A stretch of DNA of 64,000 bases from Thinopyrum elongatum (lineage: Eukaryota; Streptophyta; Magnoliopsida; Poales; Poaceae): NCBI GenBank assembly GCA_011799875.1, contig CM022299.1, positions 209,070,070 to 209,134,069 on the forward strand, given 5' to 3'. Numbering within the stretch: the first letter of the stretch is position 1; each line of letters starts with the position of its first letter. Position numbers and translations under genes: made by a program. This document shows, piece by piece, positions 54,995-64,000 of the stretch. Under the pieces are notes generated by a model. The model was not told the DNA's origin and did not search any database. It saw only the letters and a list, made by a program, of their open reading frames with translations.

Positions 54995-56594
54995 TGATAC
55001 GTCTCCAACGTATCTATAATTTTTTATTGTTCCATGCTATTATATTATCTATTTTGGATGTTTTATATGCATTAATATGCTATTTCATATTATTTTTGGG
55101 ACTAACCTATTAACCTAGAGCCCATTGCCAGTTTCTGTTTTTTCCTTGTTTTAGAGTTTCGCAGAAAAGGAATACCAAACGGAGTCCAAACAGAATAAAA
55201 CTTTTGCGATGATTTTTCTTGGACCAGAAGACATCCAGAGGACTTGGAGTGCAAGTCAGAGAAGCCACGAGGCGGCCACAAGGACGGAGGGCGCGCCCAG
55301 GGGGGTAGGGCGCGCCCCCCACCCTTGTGGGCCCCTCGTGACTCCACCGACCTAGTTCCTTCGCCTATATATTCTCATATACCCCAAAACCAACAGAGAG
55401 CGCCACGAAAATACTTTTCCATCGCCGCAACCTTCTATACCCATGAGATCCCATCTAGGGGCCTTTTCCGGCGTCCTGCCAGAGGGGGATTCGATTACGG
55501 AGGGCTTCTACATCAACACCATTGCCCTTCCGATGAAGCTGAGTAGTTTACCTCAGACCTACGGGTCCATAGCTAGTAGCTAGATGGCTTCTTCTCTCTC
55601 TTTGATTCTCAATACCATGTTCTCCTCGATGTTCTTGGAGATCTATTCGATGTAATACTTTTTTGTGGTGTGTTTGCCGAGATCCGATGAATTGTGGATT
55701 TATGATTAGATTATCTATGAATATTATTTGAATCTTCTCTGAATTCTTTTATGCATGATTTGATATCTTTGTAATTCTCTTCGAACTATCGATTTGTCTT
55801 GGCCAACTAGATTGGTTTTTCTTGCAACGGGAGAAGTGCTTAGCTTTGGGTTCAATCTTGCGGTGTCCTTTCCCAGTGACAGTAGGGGCAGCAAGGCACA
55901 TATTGTATTGTTGCCAGCGAGGATAAAAAGATGGGGTTTTCATCATATTGCTTGAGTTAATTCCTCTACATCATGTCATCTTACTTAATGCATTACTCTG
56001 TTCTTTATGAACTTAATACTCTAGATGCATGCTGGATAGCTGTCGATGTGTGGAGTAATAGTAGTAGATGCAGAATCGTTTCGGTCTACTTGACACGGAC
56101 GTGATGCCTATATTCATGATCATTGCCTTAGATATCGTCATTACTTTGCGCCTTTCTATCAATTGCTCGGCAGTAATTTGTTCACCCACCGTATTATTTT
56201 CTATCTTGAGAGAAGCCTCTAGTGAAACATATGGCCCCCGGGTCTATTTTCCATCATATAATCTTCTACTTTCCATCATATAAGTTTCATATCTACTACT
56301 TTGCAATCTTTTACTTTTCGATCTATAAACCAAAAATACCAAAAATATTTACCTTACCGTTTATCTATCTCCATCAGGACTCACTTTTGCAAGTAACCGT
56401 GAAGGGATTGACAACCCCTTTATCGCGTTGGGAGCAAGTTTGGTGTTTGTTTGTGCAGGTATTCGGTGACTTGTGCGTTGTCTCCTACTGGATTGATACC
56501 TTAGTTCTCAAAACTGAGGGAAATACTTACTCTACTTTACTGCATCACCCTTTCCTCTTCAAGGGAAAAACCAACGCAAGCTCAAGAGGTAGCA
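54995..56594 (+). repeat. 5' LTR of second Athila-type element
   Basis: The LTR starts TGATACGTCTCC and ends GAGGTAGCA. It carries the GC hairpin (55276-55330) and then TATATAT at 55366-55372. Unlike the first Athila LTR, the 3' half is AT-rich. Confidence 0.8.
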
Positions 56595-56605
56595 GGAAGA
56601 ATTTC

Positions 56606-56623
56606 TTGCGCCGTTGCCGGGGA
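56606..56623 (+). other. Primer binding site, tRNA-Asp type
   Basis: TTGCGCCGTTGCCGGGGA matches the tRNA-Asp complement with one mismatch at its second base and lies 11 bases after the LTR, the same spacing as in the first Athila element. Confidence 0.75.
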
Positions 56624-56827
56624 GATCTACGCCAAGTCAAGACATACCAAGTACCCATCATAAACTCTCATCTCTTGCATTACATTATTCACCATTCGCC
56701 TCTCGTTTTCCTCTCCCCCACTTTTAAAATGATTTTCGAAAATTTTGCCCTCTTCTTCGCCCTTCTTCCATTCCTCCTCTTCGCTTGCTTTCGGTTTGAT
56801 CAATTTGCTAGATTTGTTGCTGCCACC

Positions 56828-57680
56828 ATGTCTGAAATTGGGGAGGTCATCGCTGAAAAGGATAGTAGTAACGATGGGTGAAACTTTGACGCTTTTGCTA
56901 ATACTAATCTTCATGAAGAATCTACTACCTTGCACACAAAAAAAACTTCGCATAGGCAGCGGCAATATTATTGGAAAAGGGGTTATTCAAGATTTCTTTA
57001 CTTGTGCCGGTGCGCTTCCCATTTTAGGAGGGTCTATTCTTCATAAAACTAGTAGTCTCGCGGATGCTATATCTTTGCTCATAGTTGAACTTGAAAGACA
57101 ATTTGTTCATATGCATCCATCCATTCAAAGGATTTTCCTAGAGTTTTCTAATATTGAGCATTCTTCTGTTAAGCACGCCGCCACTATATTCCTAGCACAT
57201 GAGTTTAGATTTATTATGAAAGAAGCTAGTGAAATTTTTGCGCATTATAAAGTAGATGGTGGTCGTCCTCCCATAGAAGGAATTCTTTTTAATCAAGAGG
57301 ACATAATGCGTTTACGATCTCTAGATCATGCTGCTTATAATGAAAATTTAAGAAAGAGAGTTCCTATCGATGTTTTAGTTGATAAGATTTCTGAGCTTAA
57401 TGATAATTTTGCTATACAAAACAACGGATTAGGTTTCTCTCTTGGACACAAGCTCATGACTTTTTGCCAAAAGAATGCTTATAATGATGAGTTGGTTATA
57501 CAATATGAGGGGCCGAAGGAGGAACTTATCCCTCCCGAAATTGATCTTGGGGATTCTTATCCTATTAAATTTAGCCCTTTCGATTACTTTTGCTTACCTC
57601 AAAGAAAACTCGCTGCTGAGCGAAGGGAGTATGAGATGAGTTTTCGAGATTTGCTTTATCACTATTATGATTATACCTAG
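56828..57680 (+). pseudogene. ORF of unknown function in second Athila-type element
   Basis: Homology appears to start at MSEIGEVIAEKDS (56828), hits a TGA at 56879-56881, and changes frame at an eight-A run (56938-56945). After that it is open to 57680. The main part reads GSGNIIGKGVIQDFFTCAG, VELERQFVHMHPSIQRIF, IPPEIDLGDSYPIKF and ends LLYHYYDYT. I recognise this as a protein recurring in Triticeae repeats but know of no domain. It has neither gag nor protease hallmarks. It may replace gag in non-autonomous Athila relatives. Confidence 0.55.
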
Positions 57681-59912
57681 ATCTATTCGTGTTTTTATGC
57701 CTAGCTAAGGGCGTTAAACAATAGCGCGTGTTGGGAGGCAACCCAATTTTATTTTTTGTTTTTGCTTTTTAGGTTCTGTTTTGCAATAAATAAGTCATCT
57801 AGCCTCTGGTTAGATGTGATTTTATGTTTTAATTAGTGTTTGTGCCAAGTAAGACCTTTGGGATGGCTTACGGTGATAGTTGATTTGATCCTATTGAAAA
57901 ACCGAAACTTTTGTATCCAGTCTCAGAATTTTAATAATTCACTGGAGCATTGAAAAACCCTGAATTTTTTATACGAGATTTATATACAAATTTCCTATGT
58001 TTTTCTAAATTTTCAAAAAAATTGGAGTTACAGAAGTATTAGAACAATTCGGATCTTCGCAGACTGTTCTGTTTTTGACAGATTTTGTTTTCTATGTGTT
58101 GTTTGCTTATTTTGATGAATCTATGGCTAGTATCGGGGGGTATGAACCATGGAAAAGTTGGAATACAGTATATATTACACCAATATAAATAAAGAATGAG
58201 TTCACAACAGTACCAAAGTGGTGATTTATTTTCTTATACTAACGGAGCTTATGAGATTTTCTGTTGAGTTTTGTGTTGTGAAGTTTTCAAGTTTTGGGTA
58301 AGGATTTGATGGACTATGGAATAAGGAGTGGCAAGAGCCTAAGCTTGGGGATTCCCAAGGCACCCCAAGGTAATATTTAAGGACAACCAAGAACCTAAGC
58401 TTGGGGATGCCCCGGAAGGCATCCCCTCTTTCGTCTTCGTCTATCGGTAACTTTACTTGAGGCTATATTTTTATTCACCACATGATATGTGTTTTGCTTG
58501 GAGCATCTTGTATGATTTGAGTCTTTGCTTTTTAGTTTGCCACAATCATCCTTGCTGTACACACCTTTTGAGAGGGACACGCATGAATCGTGATTTATTA
58601 GAATGCTCTATATGCTTCACTTATATCTTTTGAGCTTGGCAATTTTGCTCTAGTGCTTCACTTATATCTTTTTACAGCACGGCGGTGGTTTTATTTTATA
58701 GAAATTGATGAACTCTCATGCTTCACTTATATTATTTTGAGAGTCTTTAAAACAGCATGGTAATTTGCTTTGGTTATAAATTTAGTCCTAATATAATAGG
58801 CATCCAAGAGGGATATAATAAAAACTTTCATATAAAGTGCATTGAATACTATGAGAAGTTTGATTCCTTATGATTGTTTTGAGATATGAAGATGGTGATA
58901 TTAGAGTCATGCTAGTGAGTAGTTGTGAATTTGAGAAATACTTGTGTTAAGGTTTGTGAGTCCCGTAGCATGCACATATGGTGAACCGTTATGTAACAAA
59001 GTTGGAGCATGAGATATTTTTTGATTGTCTTCCTTATGAGTGGCGGTCGGGGACGAGCGATGGTATTTTCCTACCAATCTATCCCCCTAGGAGCATGCGC
59101 GTAGTACTTTGTTTTGATGACTAATAGATTTTTGCAATAAGTATGTGAGTTCTTTATGACTAATGTTGAGTCCATGGATTATACGCACTCTCACCCTTCC
59201 ACCTTTGCTAGCCTCTCTAGTGCCGTGCAATTTTCGCCGGTACCATAAACCCACCATATACGTCCCTCAAAACAGCCACCATACCTACCTATTATGGCAT
59301 TTCCATAGCCATTCCGAGATATATTGCCATGCAACTTTCCACCGTTCCATTTATTATGACATGCATCATCATTGTCATATTGCTTTGCATGATCATGTAG
59401 TTGACATCGTATTTGTGGCAAAGCCACCTCTCATCATTTTTTATATATGTCACTCTTGAGTCATTGCACATCCTGGTACACCGCCGGAGGCATTCATATA
59501 GAGTCATATTTCGTTCTAGTATTGAGTTGTAATTTTTGAGTTGTAAGTAAATAGAAGTATGATGATTTTCATTATTAGAGCATTGTCCCATGTGAGGAAA
59601 TAAAAAAAATAAAAAAATAAAAAAGGGGAAAGAAAAAGAAAAAAAGGAAAGAAAAAAAAGAAGAAGAAGAAAAAAAGAAAAAAAAAGGAAAAATGAGAAA
59701 AAAAGAGAGAAGGGGCAATGTTACTATCCTTTTTCCATACTTGTGCTTCAAAGTAGCACCATGATCTTCATGATAGAGAGTCTCCTATGTTGTCACTTTC
59801 ATATACTAGTGGGAATTTTTCATTATAGAACTTGGCTTGTATATTCCAACGATGGGCTTCCTCAAATTGCCCTAGGTCTTCATGAGCAAGCAAGTTGGAT
59901 GCACACTATCGG
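57681..59912 (+). other. Non-coding region of second Athila-type element
   Basis: No coding region is seen. It includes two AAGCTTGGGGAT motifs (58340 and 58399), three copies of TGCTTCACTTATAT (about 58613-58730) and a homopurine tract. The stretch ends at GATGCACAC, where the second Tat element begins. Confidence 0.6.
59619..59716 (+). repeat. Homopurine A/G tract
   Basis: 59619-59693 is 75 consecutive purines, and after one T at 59694 the purine run continues to 59716. An AT-rich A-run precedes it. No coding potential. Confidence 0.85.
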
Positions 59913-60126
59913 TGTACTAGAATAGGGGTACCCTAGTACCCCGTACTTGTGCACGGGCAGTAGTAGCATCCCGCGGCCAGGCTTGCGGGAGGACGGCCAG
60001 AGAGAAGCTCAAGATTATTAAGCCATTCAAGAACAAAGTATACAAAGCAAGAGTTAAGGCCCCGGCAACAGGAGCTTGCCGGGAGGGACAGCTGAGGCCC
60101 AGCCTGGGCATTGCTGAAGCAGAGTA

Positions 60127-60275
60127 CTTGCCGCGGCAAGGTACTTGCCCCGGCAAGTACTTGGCTGCGGCAAGATAGCGGCTGCGGCAAGGTACTTGCC
60201 CCGGCAAGTTACCTTGCACGGCAAACTATGGGTTGCACCAAGCTGTCAGGTGCGGCAAGGTCTTGCCGCGGCAAG
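60127..60275 (+). repeat. Palindrome cluster CTTGCCNCGGCAAG in LTR U3
   Basis: Four 14-bp copies lie at 60127-60140, 60144-60157, 60195-60208 and 60262-60275. The first and last (CTTGCCGCGGCAAG) are perfect palindromes. Extra half sites (TGCGGCAAG) lie between them. The position 330-470 bp upstream of the TATA box suits protein binding sites. Confidence 0.75.
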
Positions 60276-60599
60276 CGTTACTGTACCACTGTGCTACTGT
60301 GCTGCTCCGGTGCCTCTGCCAGCGTGGCGCTCTGGGTCCTTCCAAGCGTGCGTGGCAGAGCACTGTGTAGACGGCGGTGCACTGTAGATAGCGGTGCAGC
60401 AGCAGGTGGGATAGGCTTTTCCCACGTCCATGACGTCCGGGTACACGTATCTGGACAGCAAAGGCATGGGCATTTAATGCCCTTGTCCCCTGCCGTCAGT
60501 GGTAGGTAGGACATGTCATCCTGGTAATAGTGGCCTAACTGTAGCAACTTTCCACCTCTACCTTTACTGTTTGCCACCTGTTGGAGACCCCTTTGTGCG

Positions 60600-60607
60600 T
60601 ATAAAAG
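60600..60607 (+). promoter_or_regulatory. LTR TATA box of second Tat element
   Basis: TATAAAAG followed by GAGGCCC is a typical plant core promoter about 300 bp before the LTR end. Confidence 0.75.
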
Positions 60608-60905
60608 GAGGCCCATAGGCAACGAGAGGGAGGGGGAAGAACTGGAAAAAGGGAGAACTCCAGTATTGTACGCAGCTACTCGGTACTGTAGCGCTCCTAG
60701 AGCTAGAACAATCATATAGATAATAAACCAAAAAGCAGGAGTAGGGTTTTACGCATCCGTGCGGCCCGAACCTGGGTAAATCTCTCTCGTGCACTGTCGT
60801 GTTCTTCGCTAGATTTGCTCTTCGTGCGACCGTCTCTCCCTGCCGAACGTAAAGGGGTCCTTCTCTGGGTCCCATAGGTGATCGCGGATTCGTCCCCGAC
60901 ATCTT

Positions 60906-60923
60906 TGGCTCGCCAGGTAGGGG
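60906..60923 (+). other. Primer binding site of second Tat element
   Basis: TGGCTCGCCAGGTAGGGG lies four bases after the LTR. It resembles the TGGCGCGCCAGGTAGGGG site of RIRE2/Cinful-type elements. I do not name the tRNA. Confidence 0.6.
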
Positions 60924-60988
60924 GGCTGATAGTTGTGTGAACCTAATCTAGCGATTTGCGCGCTAGTTTTTGGGCCATTCTCCGTCTT

Positions 60989-62944
60989 ATGGCTCCAAAA
61001 AAGAAGACTTCAGCCATCGGTGCGTCCACGTCCAACCCGCCTGCTCCCGTGCAGGAGGGTGCCGACGTGATTGCGGCTGCTGGGGGGACTGGAGAGCGAG
61101 AGCTCCTATTACCTCCACCTGTCCAAAACCGGGCCAGCAACGCCAATCTTGGCGCTGCTGGGTCTGGGAACGCAGCACTGCTCGCTGCTGCTGGCCCTGC
61201 AAGCTCCAGAAACGGTGCTGCGCGTTCTGGAACGCCTGCGCCGGTTCAGACGCCGCGGCCTTCGCAAGAAGCCCGTGACAGGCAGCGTCCTGACGCCCCA
61301 GGTGCCAGGCGCTCCCTGGATAATGAACTTGCGCATCAATCTCGGGATGCGCGGGGTCACCATACGCAACAGCACGTTGGCGGGGTCGAGGCGCGGTCGC
61401 CTGGGCGTGGAGATGCTCCTTCTAACACCGTTAGGAGTAAGAGCATCCCACAGTCCTCACGCCACTCGATACCTCCCTCACCAGCAGAAGCGTTGGCGCG
61501 TGCGCAGCTGCTCCTGAACTTCCCTCCACCAGCAGATAAGCTTGACGAGTGGAGGGCAACCATTCAGAGCCTTCTCAGCTTCGCTGATGCCGACCCAGTG
61601 CGCGCGGCCGACAAGAGAACTGGTGACGATGCTGTCACCAACAAGAACGGCGAGGGGGCAACAACCGTACACTCCCCACCCAGACGACCTCGGTCGCCGA
61701 CACGTCGAAACGACGCCCGTGGCGATGACTCCACGGCGTCGTCTGACCCGCGAGCTCGTCGTGACCAGCGCCTCGTTCTTCAGGAACGCAGAGGAGAAGA
61801 CGCTCGTACCACTATTGAGCGAAGGAGAGAAGCGCATCGTCAGTCCGACAGACGCGCAGGGCCCGCTGTTGACATGCATGCGCCAGGGGATCCTGGCGAC
61901 TTGCCGTACGCGGTAAGTTGTCCAGCGTTCACCCGTGAGCTGCGGCAGGTCCAGTGGCCCAATCGCAAGGCTTTCAAGCCTGACGTGCCGGAGAAGTATG
62001 ATGGCAAGACACACCCGTCGGAGTTCCTCAGCATTTACACCATTGCGGTGCAAGCTGCCGGGGGACGAGACGACAAGATTCTTGCTAACTACTTCCCGCT
62101 CGTTTTAAAGCGCAACGTCGTCTCATGGCTCATGCACTTGCCGGAGAACTCCATTTCTTCATGGGCGGACCTGTGCCATCAGTTTGTTGGTGCCTTTACT
62201 GGCGGTCATCAACCTCATGGCCAGGAGAGTGATCTTCATCTCATCCCTCAGAAGGAAGGAGAGCCCCTGCGCAAATACATTCAAAGGTTCAACCGCGTAC
62301 AGTACAACATCCCAGATGTTCACCCCGCTGCGGTTATTAGCGCGTTCCATCAGAACGTGCGTAACCGCAAGATGCGCGAGGAAATGGCGATGACCAAGGT
62401 CAGAGACATTGGCCAGCTATATGCTCTCGCCGACAAGTGTGCGCGCGCTGAAGAGGGAAGGAAACTTCCCGGTGAAGGTGTTGGCGCAGGGGGGAGCTCT
62501 GATAGCGAAGGTACCGCCCCGGCAAAGAAGGGCCGGTGGCGGAACAACAGGAAGAAAAAGGGCAAAACTGTGCTTGCCGTCGAGCAGTCCAGCGGCAACG
62601 GCAGCGCCGACAAGGCCAAAGTCGAGGGCTCCGGCAAGGAGATTGCCGCGTGGCCAACTGTCAGGCCTTGGCGGCTGCCGACAAGCAGGACGGCTCCGAC
62701 AAGCAATATTGCAAGATCCACCGCACCAAGGGACACGATCTCCAGAACTGTCGACGAGTCGAGCAGCTTGTCGAACAGCAGAAAGCTGAGTATGAGAGGC
62801 GCGACAAGGAGAAGGCCCCAGAAGGTGCTGGCGGGTCCGGCAAGAAGCGCACTGCCCGAGGAGGGCGTCGCGGCAAGGCCAAGCAGCAGCAGAGAGACAG
62901 GCCTCCTCGTGGCCGCGACAAAGATGATGATGATGATGATCTAG
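60989..62944 (+). CDS. Gag of second Tat element
   Basis: The frame starts MAPKKKTSAIGAST; an upstream extension lacks an ATG. A long Arg/Ala/Ser-rich N-terminal half is followed by the capsid domain at about residues 325-485 (RKAFKPDVPEKYDGKTHP, LPENSISSWADLCHQFVG, EPLRKYIQRFNRVQYN). Homology leaves this frame near 62650, just before the zinc-binding stretch, and continues one frame back. The last 100 codons here are therefore out of the true frame. This is either a single-base indel or a frameshift site. Confidence 0.75.
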   Translation: MAPKKKTSAIGASTSNPPAPVQEGADVIAAAGGTGERELLLPPPVQNRASNANLGAAGSGNAALLAAAGPASSRNGAARSGTPAPVQTPRPSQEARDRQRPDAPGARRSLDNELAHQSRDARGHHTQQHVGGVEARSPGRGDAPSNTVRSKSIPQSSRHSIPPSPAEALARAQLLLNFPPPADKLDEWRATIQSLLSFADADPVRAADKRTGDDAVTNKNGEGATTVHSPPRRPRSPTRRNDARGDDSTASSDPRARRDQRLVLQERRGEDARTTIERRREAHRQSDRRAGPAVDMHAPGDPGDLPYAVSCPAFTRELRQVQWPNRKAFKPDVPEKYDGKTHPSEFLSIYTIAVQAAGGRDDKILANYFPLVLKRNVVSWLMHLPENSISSWADLCHQFVGAFTGGHQPHGQESDLHLIPQKEGEPLRKYIQRFNRVQYNIPDVHPAAVISAFHQNVRNRKMREEMAMTKVRDIGQLYALADKCARAEEGRKLPGEGVGAGGSSDSEGTAPAKKGRWRNNRKKKGKTVLAVEQSSGNGSADKAKVEGSGKEIAAWPTVRPWRLPTSRTAPTSNIARSTAPRDTISRTVDESSSLSNSRKLSMRGATRRRPQKVLAGPARSALPEEGVAARPSSSRETGLLVAATKMMMMMI

Positions 62945-63858
62945 ATGATGAAGAATCCAGTGAGCACGAATTTCAGAAAGCCGCAGAAGTTTTGTGTGTT
63001 GACGGTGGTGCTTCGTTGCATTCTTCTCACCGCCAACTTAAACAGTGGGCGCGAGAGATCAATGCGGCGGAACCATCTGTTGACGCCAGAAAGCTTCTGA
63101 AGTGGTCCGACACGCCTATCGTCTTTGACATTGAGGACCACCCTGACCGCACAACGGCGGTCGGGTGCTTGCCGATGTTGGTTTCACCAACGATCCGCAA
63201 CCTCAAGGTCACGAAGATGTTAGTTGACGGTGGGGCCGGCTTGAATCTGATTTCGCCCGCTGTGCTCCGAAAACTTCAAATCTCTGACGGCGAGCTTGAG
63301 GAAACTGGTACTTTCCAAGGAGTCAATCCAGGAAGGAGCAAGCCGAAAGGGAAGATCACGCTGCCAGTGACATTTGGCGGCGAGCTGAACTACCGGACCG
63401 AGAAGGTCACCTTTGATGTTGCCGATATTCCATTGCCTTATAATGGGATACTTGGCCGTCCAGCGCTCACCAAGTTCATGGCAGCCTCTCATTATGCCTA
63501 CAACGTGTTGAAGATGCCAGGTCCAGTAGGTGTTATCACAGTTCCCTGCGACAAGAAGGATGCGCTTATTTGCGCCGACAAGATCTACCGGGAAGCAGCT
63601 GCCGCAACTGCCGCCAAGGCACTTGCCGCTGAAGCTCTCGGGCGGGAGAACAAGAGGAAGTCCGGCAAGAGCTCCTGTGCCCACTCCGGCAAGCGCACCT
63701 CTTCGGAGTGCTGCGCTGCCGTCGAGGATGCACCAGAGAGCTCCACCGGCAAGTGTAAGAAGAACAAAGCCGCTCCGCCGGCGACAAAGAAGGTGCCCGC
63801 CAAGGAGGATGGCACTGGTGGTTCCTTCACCATCAGTGCCACACTTGACAACAAATAG
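62650..63858 (+). CDS. Zinc-binding stretch and protease of second Tat element
   Basis: From about 62650 the frame reads VANCQALAAADKQDGS, then a zinc-knuckle-like YCKIHRTKGHDLQNC and a basic then Asp-rich linker. The aspartic protease has KMLVDGGAGLNLISP at the active site and PYNGILGRPALTKFMAASH. The tail is Ala/Lys-rich. The frame ends TISATLDNK-UAG at 63856-63858, and RT homology follows in the same frame without a gap. Confidence 0.8.
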   Translation: MANCQALAAADKQDGSDKQYCKIHRTKGHDLQNCRRVEQLVEQQKAEYERRDKEKAPEGAGGSGKKRTARGGRRGKAKQQQRDRPPRGRDKDDDDDDLDDEESSEHEFQKAAEVLCVDGGASLHSSHRQLKQWAREINAAEPSVDARKLLKWSDTPIVFDIEDHPDRTTAVGCLPMLVSPTIRNLKVTKMLVDGGAGLNLISPAVLRKLQISDGELEETGTFQGVNPGRSKPKGKITLPVTFGGELNYRTEKVTFDVADIPLPYNGILGRPALTKFMAASHYAYNVLKMPGPVGVITVPCDKKDALICADKIYREAAAATAAKALAAEALGRENKRKSGKSSCAHSGKRTSSECCAAVEDAPESSTGKCKKNKAAPPATKKVPAKEDGTGGSFTISATLDNK

Positions 63859-64000
63859 GAAAACGCGCTCGTTGCTTTCCTGCGGGCGAATGTCGACGTA
63901 TTTGCATGGCAACCGTCCGACATCCCCAGTGTTCCCAGGAAAGTAATTGAGCACCACCTTGCCGTTTGTCCCCACGCGAGGCCAGTCAAACAGAAAGCCA
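63859..64000 (+). CDS. Start of reverse transcriptase of second Tat element (cut by window end)
   Basis: 47 codons are visible, with ENALVAFLRANVDVFAWQP and the VIEHHLAV stretch that opens Tat-lineage RT. There is no stop to the end of the window. It can only be made by reading through the UAG just before it, or not at all. Confidence 0.8.

Larger units (their letters stand above)
54995..59912 (+). mobile_element. 5' part of a second Athila-type element
   Basis: A 1600-bp LTR starting TGATACGTCTCC is followed by a tRNA-Asp-type primer site and an ORF of unknown function, then by a long non-coding region cut at 59912 by the next element. There is no RT in the visible part, and the 3' LTR lies outside the window. 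The five bases before the LTR (AGTCA) are the left target site, if the element is complete. The TE-type ORF instead of gag suggests a non-autonomous family. Confidence 0.75.
59913..60901 (+). repeat. 5' LTR of second Tat element
   Basis: The LTR starts TGTACTAGAATAGGGG and ends CGTCCCCGACA. TATAAAAG is at 60600-60607. A cluster of CTTGCCNCGGCAAG palindromes lies in U3. Confidence 0.8.
59913..64000 (+). mobile_element. 5' part of a second Tat-lineage gypsy element
   Basis: A 989-bp LTR, primer site, gag and protease, and the first 47 codons of RT are visible before the window ends. The gag type, the DGGAGLNLIS protease and the VFAWQPSDIP start of RT place it in the Tat lineage, in a different family from 6356-19825. 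It inserted into the second Athila-type element at ATCGG (59908-59912). The partner duplication is outside the window. Confidence 0.85.

Overview
The window is repeat-rich plant nuclear DNA, almost certainly from a large-genome grass. Stacked Ty3/gypsy and Ty1/copia retrotransposons of types abundant in Triticeae (wheat, Aegilops, barley) fill nearly all of it. I found no intact host gene, no rRNA or tRNA gene, no CRISPR array and no bacterial operon. The only host-gene-like piece is a short fragment of eukaryotic translation release factor eRF1 on the minus strand, split between about 20471-20547 and 42850-42864.

Layout, left to right. 1-1019: unclassified DNA with an exact 84-bp tandem repeat. 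1020-about 4850: 3' end of a truncated minus-strand Tat-type gypsy element. About 4850-6355: GC-rich degenerate repeats and unassigned DNA. 6356-19825: complete plus-strand Tat-lineage gypsy element (TSD GAGGT) with decayed gag-pol and a long spliced antisense gene that has its own TATA box. 19831-20547: GC-rich DNA ending in the eRF1 fragment. 20548-42849: minus-strand non-autonomous gypsy-like element (1.2-kb LTRs, TSD GTGAC) holding a LINE-type retroposed insert (22384-22964, 9-bp TSD) and split by an Athila-lineage element at 23813-41467 (TSD TGCAA). That Athila element is itself split by a chromovirus deletion derivative at 30386-37838 (TSD TATAA). 42865-54981: minus-strand non-autonomous copia-like element with about 155-bp LTRs, split by a nearly intact plus-strand Copia element at 44329-53942 (TSD CCAAC; one 1321-codon gag-pol frame). 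54995-59912: 5' part of a second Athila-type element. 59913-64000: 5' part of a second Tat-lineage element, running off the window at the start of reverse transcriptase.

Matching target-site duplications give the insertion order. The eRF1-containing locus received the minus-strand elements, which then received Athila, which then received the chromovirus. Judged by eye, LTR pairs are most alike in the Copia and chromovirus copies (about 99%), lower in the minus-strand gypsy-like element (about 97%) and lowest in the complete Tat element (about 95%).

Observations most worth following up: the same UAG stop, in almost the same sequence context, between protease and reverse transcriptase of two different Tat elements; the antisense spliced gene with its own promoter; a hairpin-plus-TATA module shared by Athila LTRs and the spacer before the Athila third ORF, whose TATA box is the chromovirus target site; a gag-to-chromodomain deletion flanked by nearly identical LTRs; and a Copia element with an open polyprotein but a Lys where the integrase catalytic Glu is expected. 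I did not find a clearly new biological system. These are transposon-biology leads.
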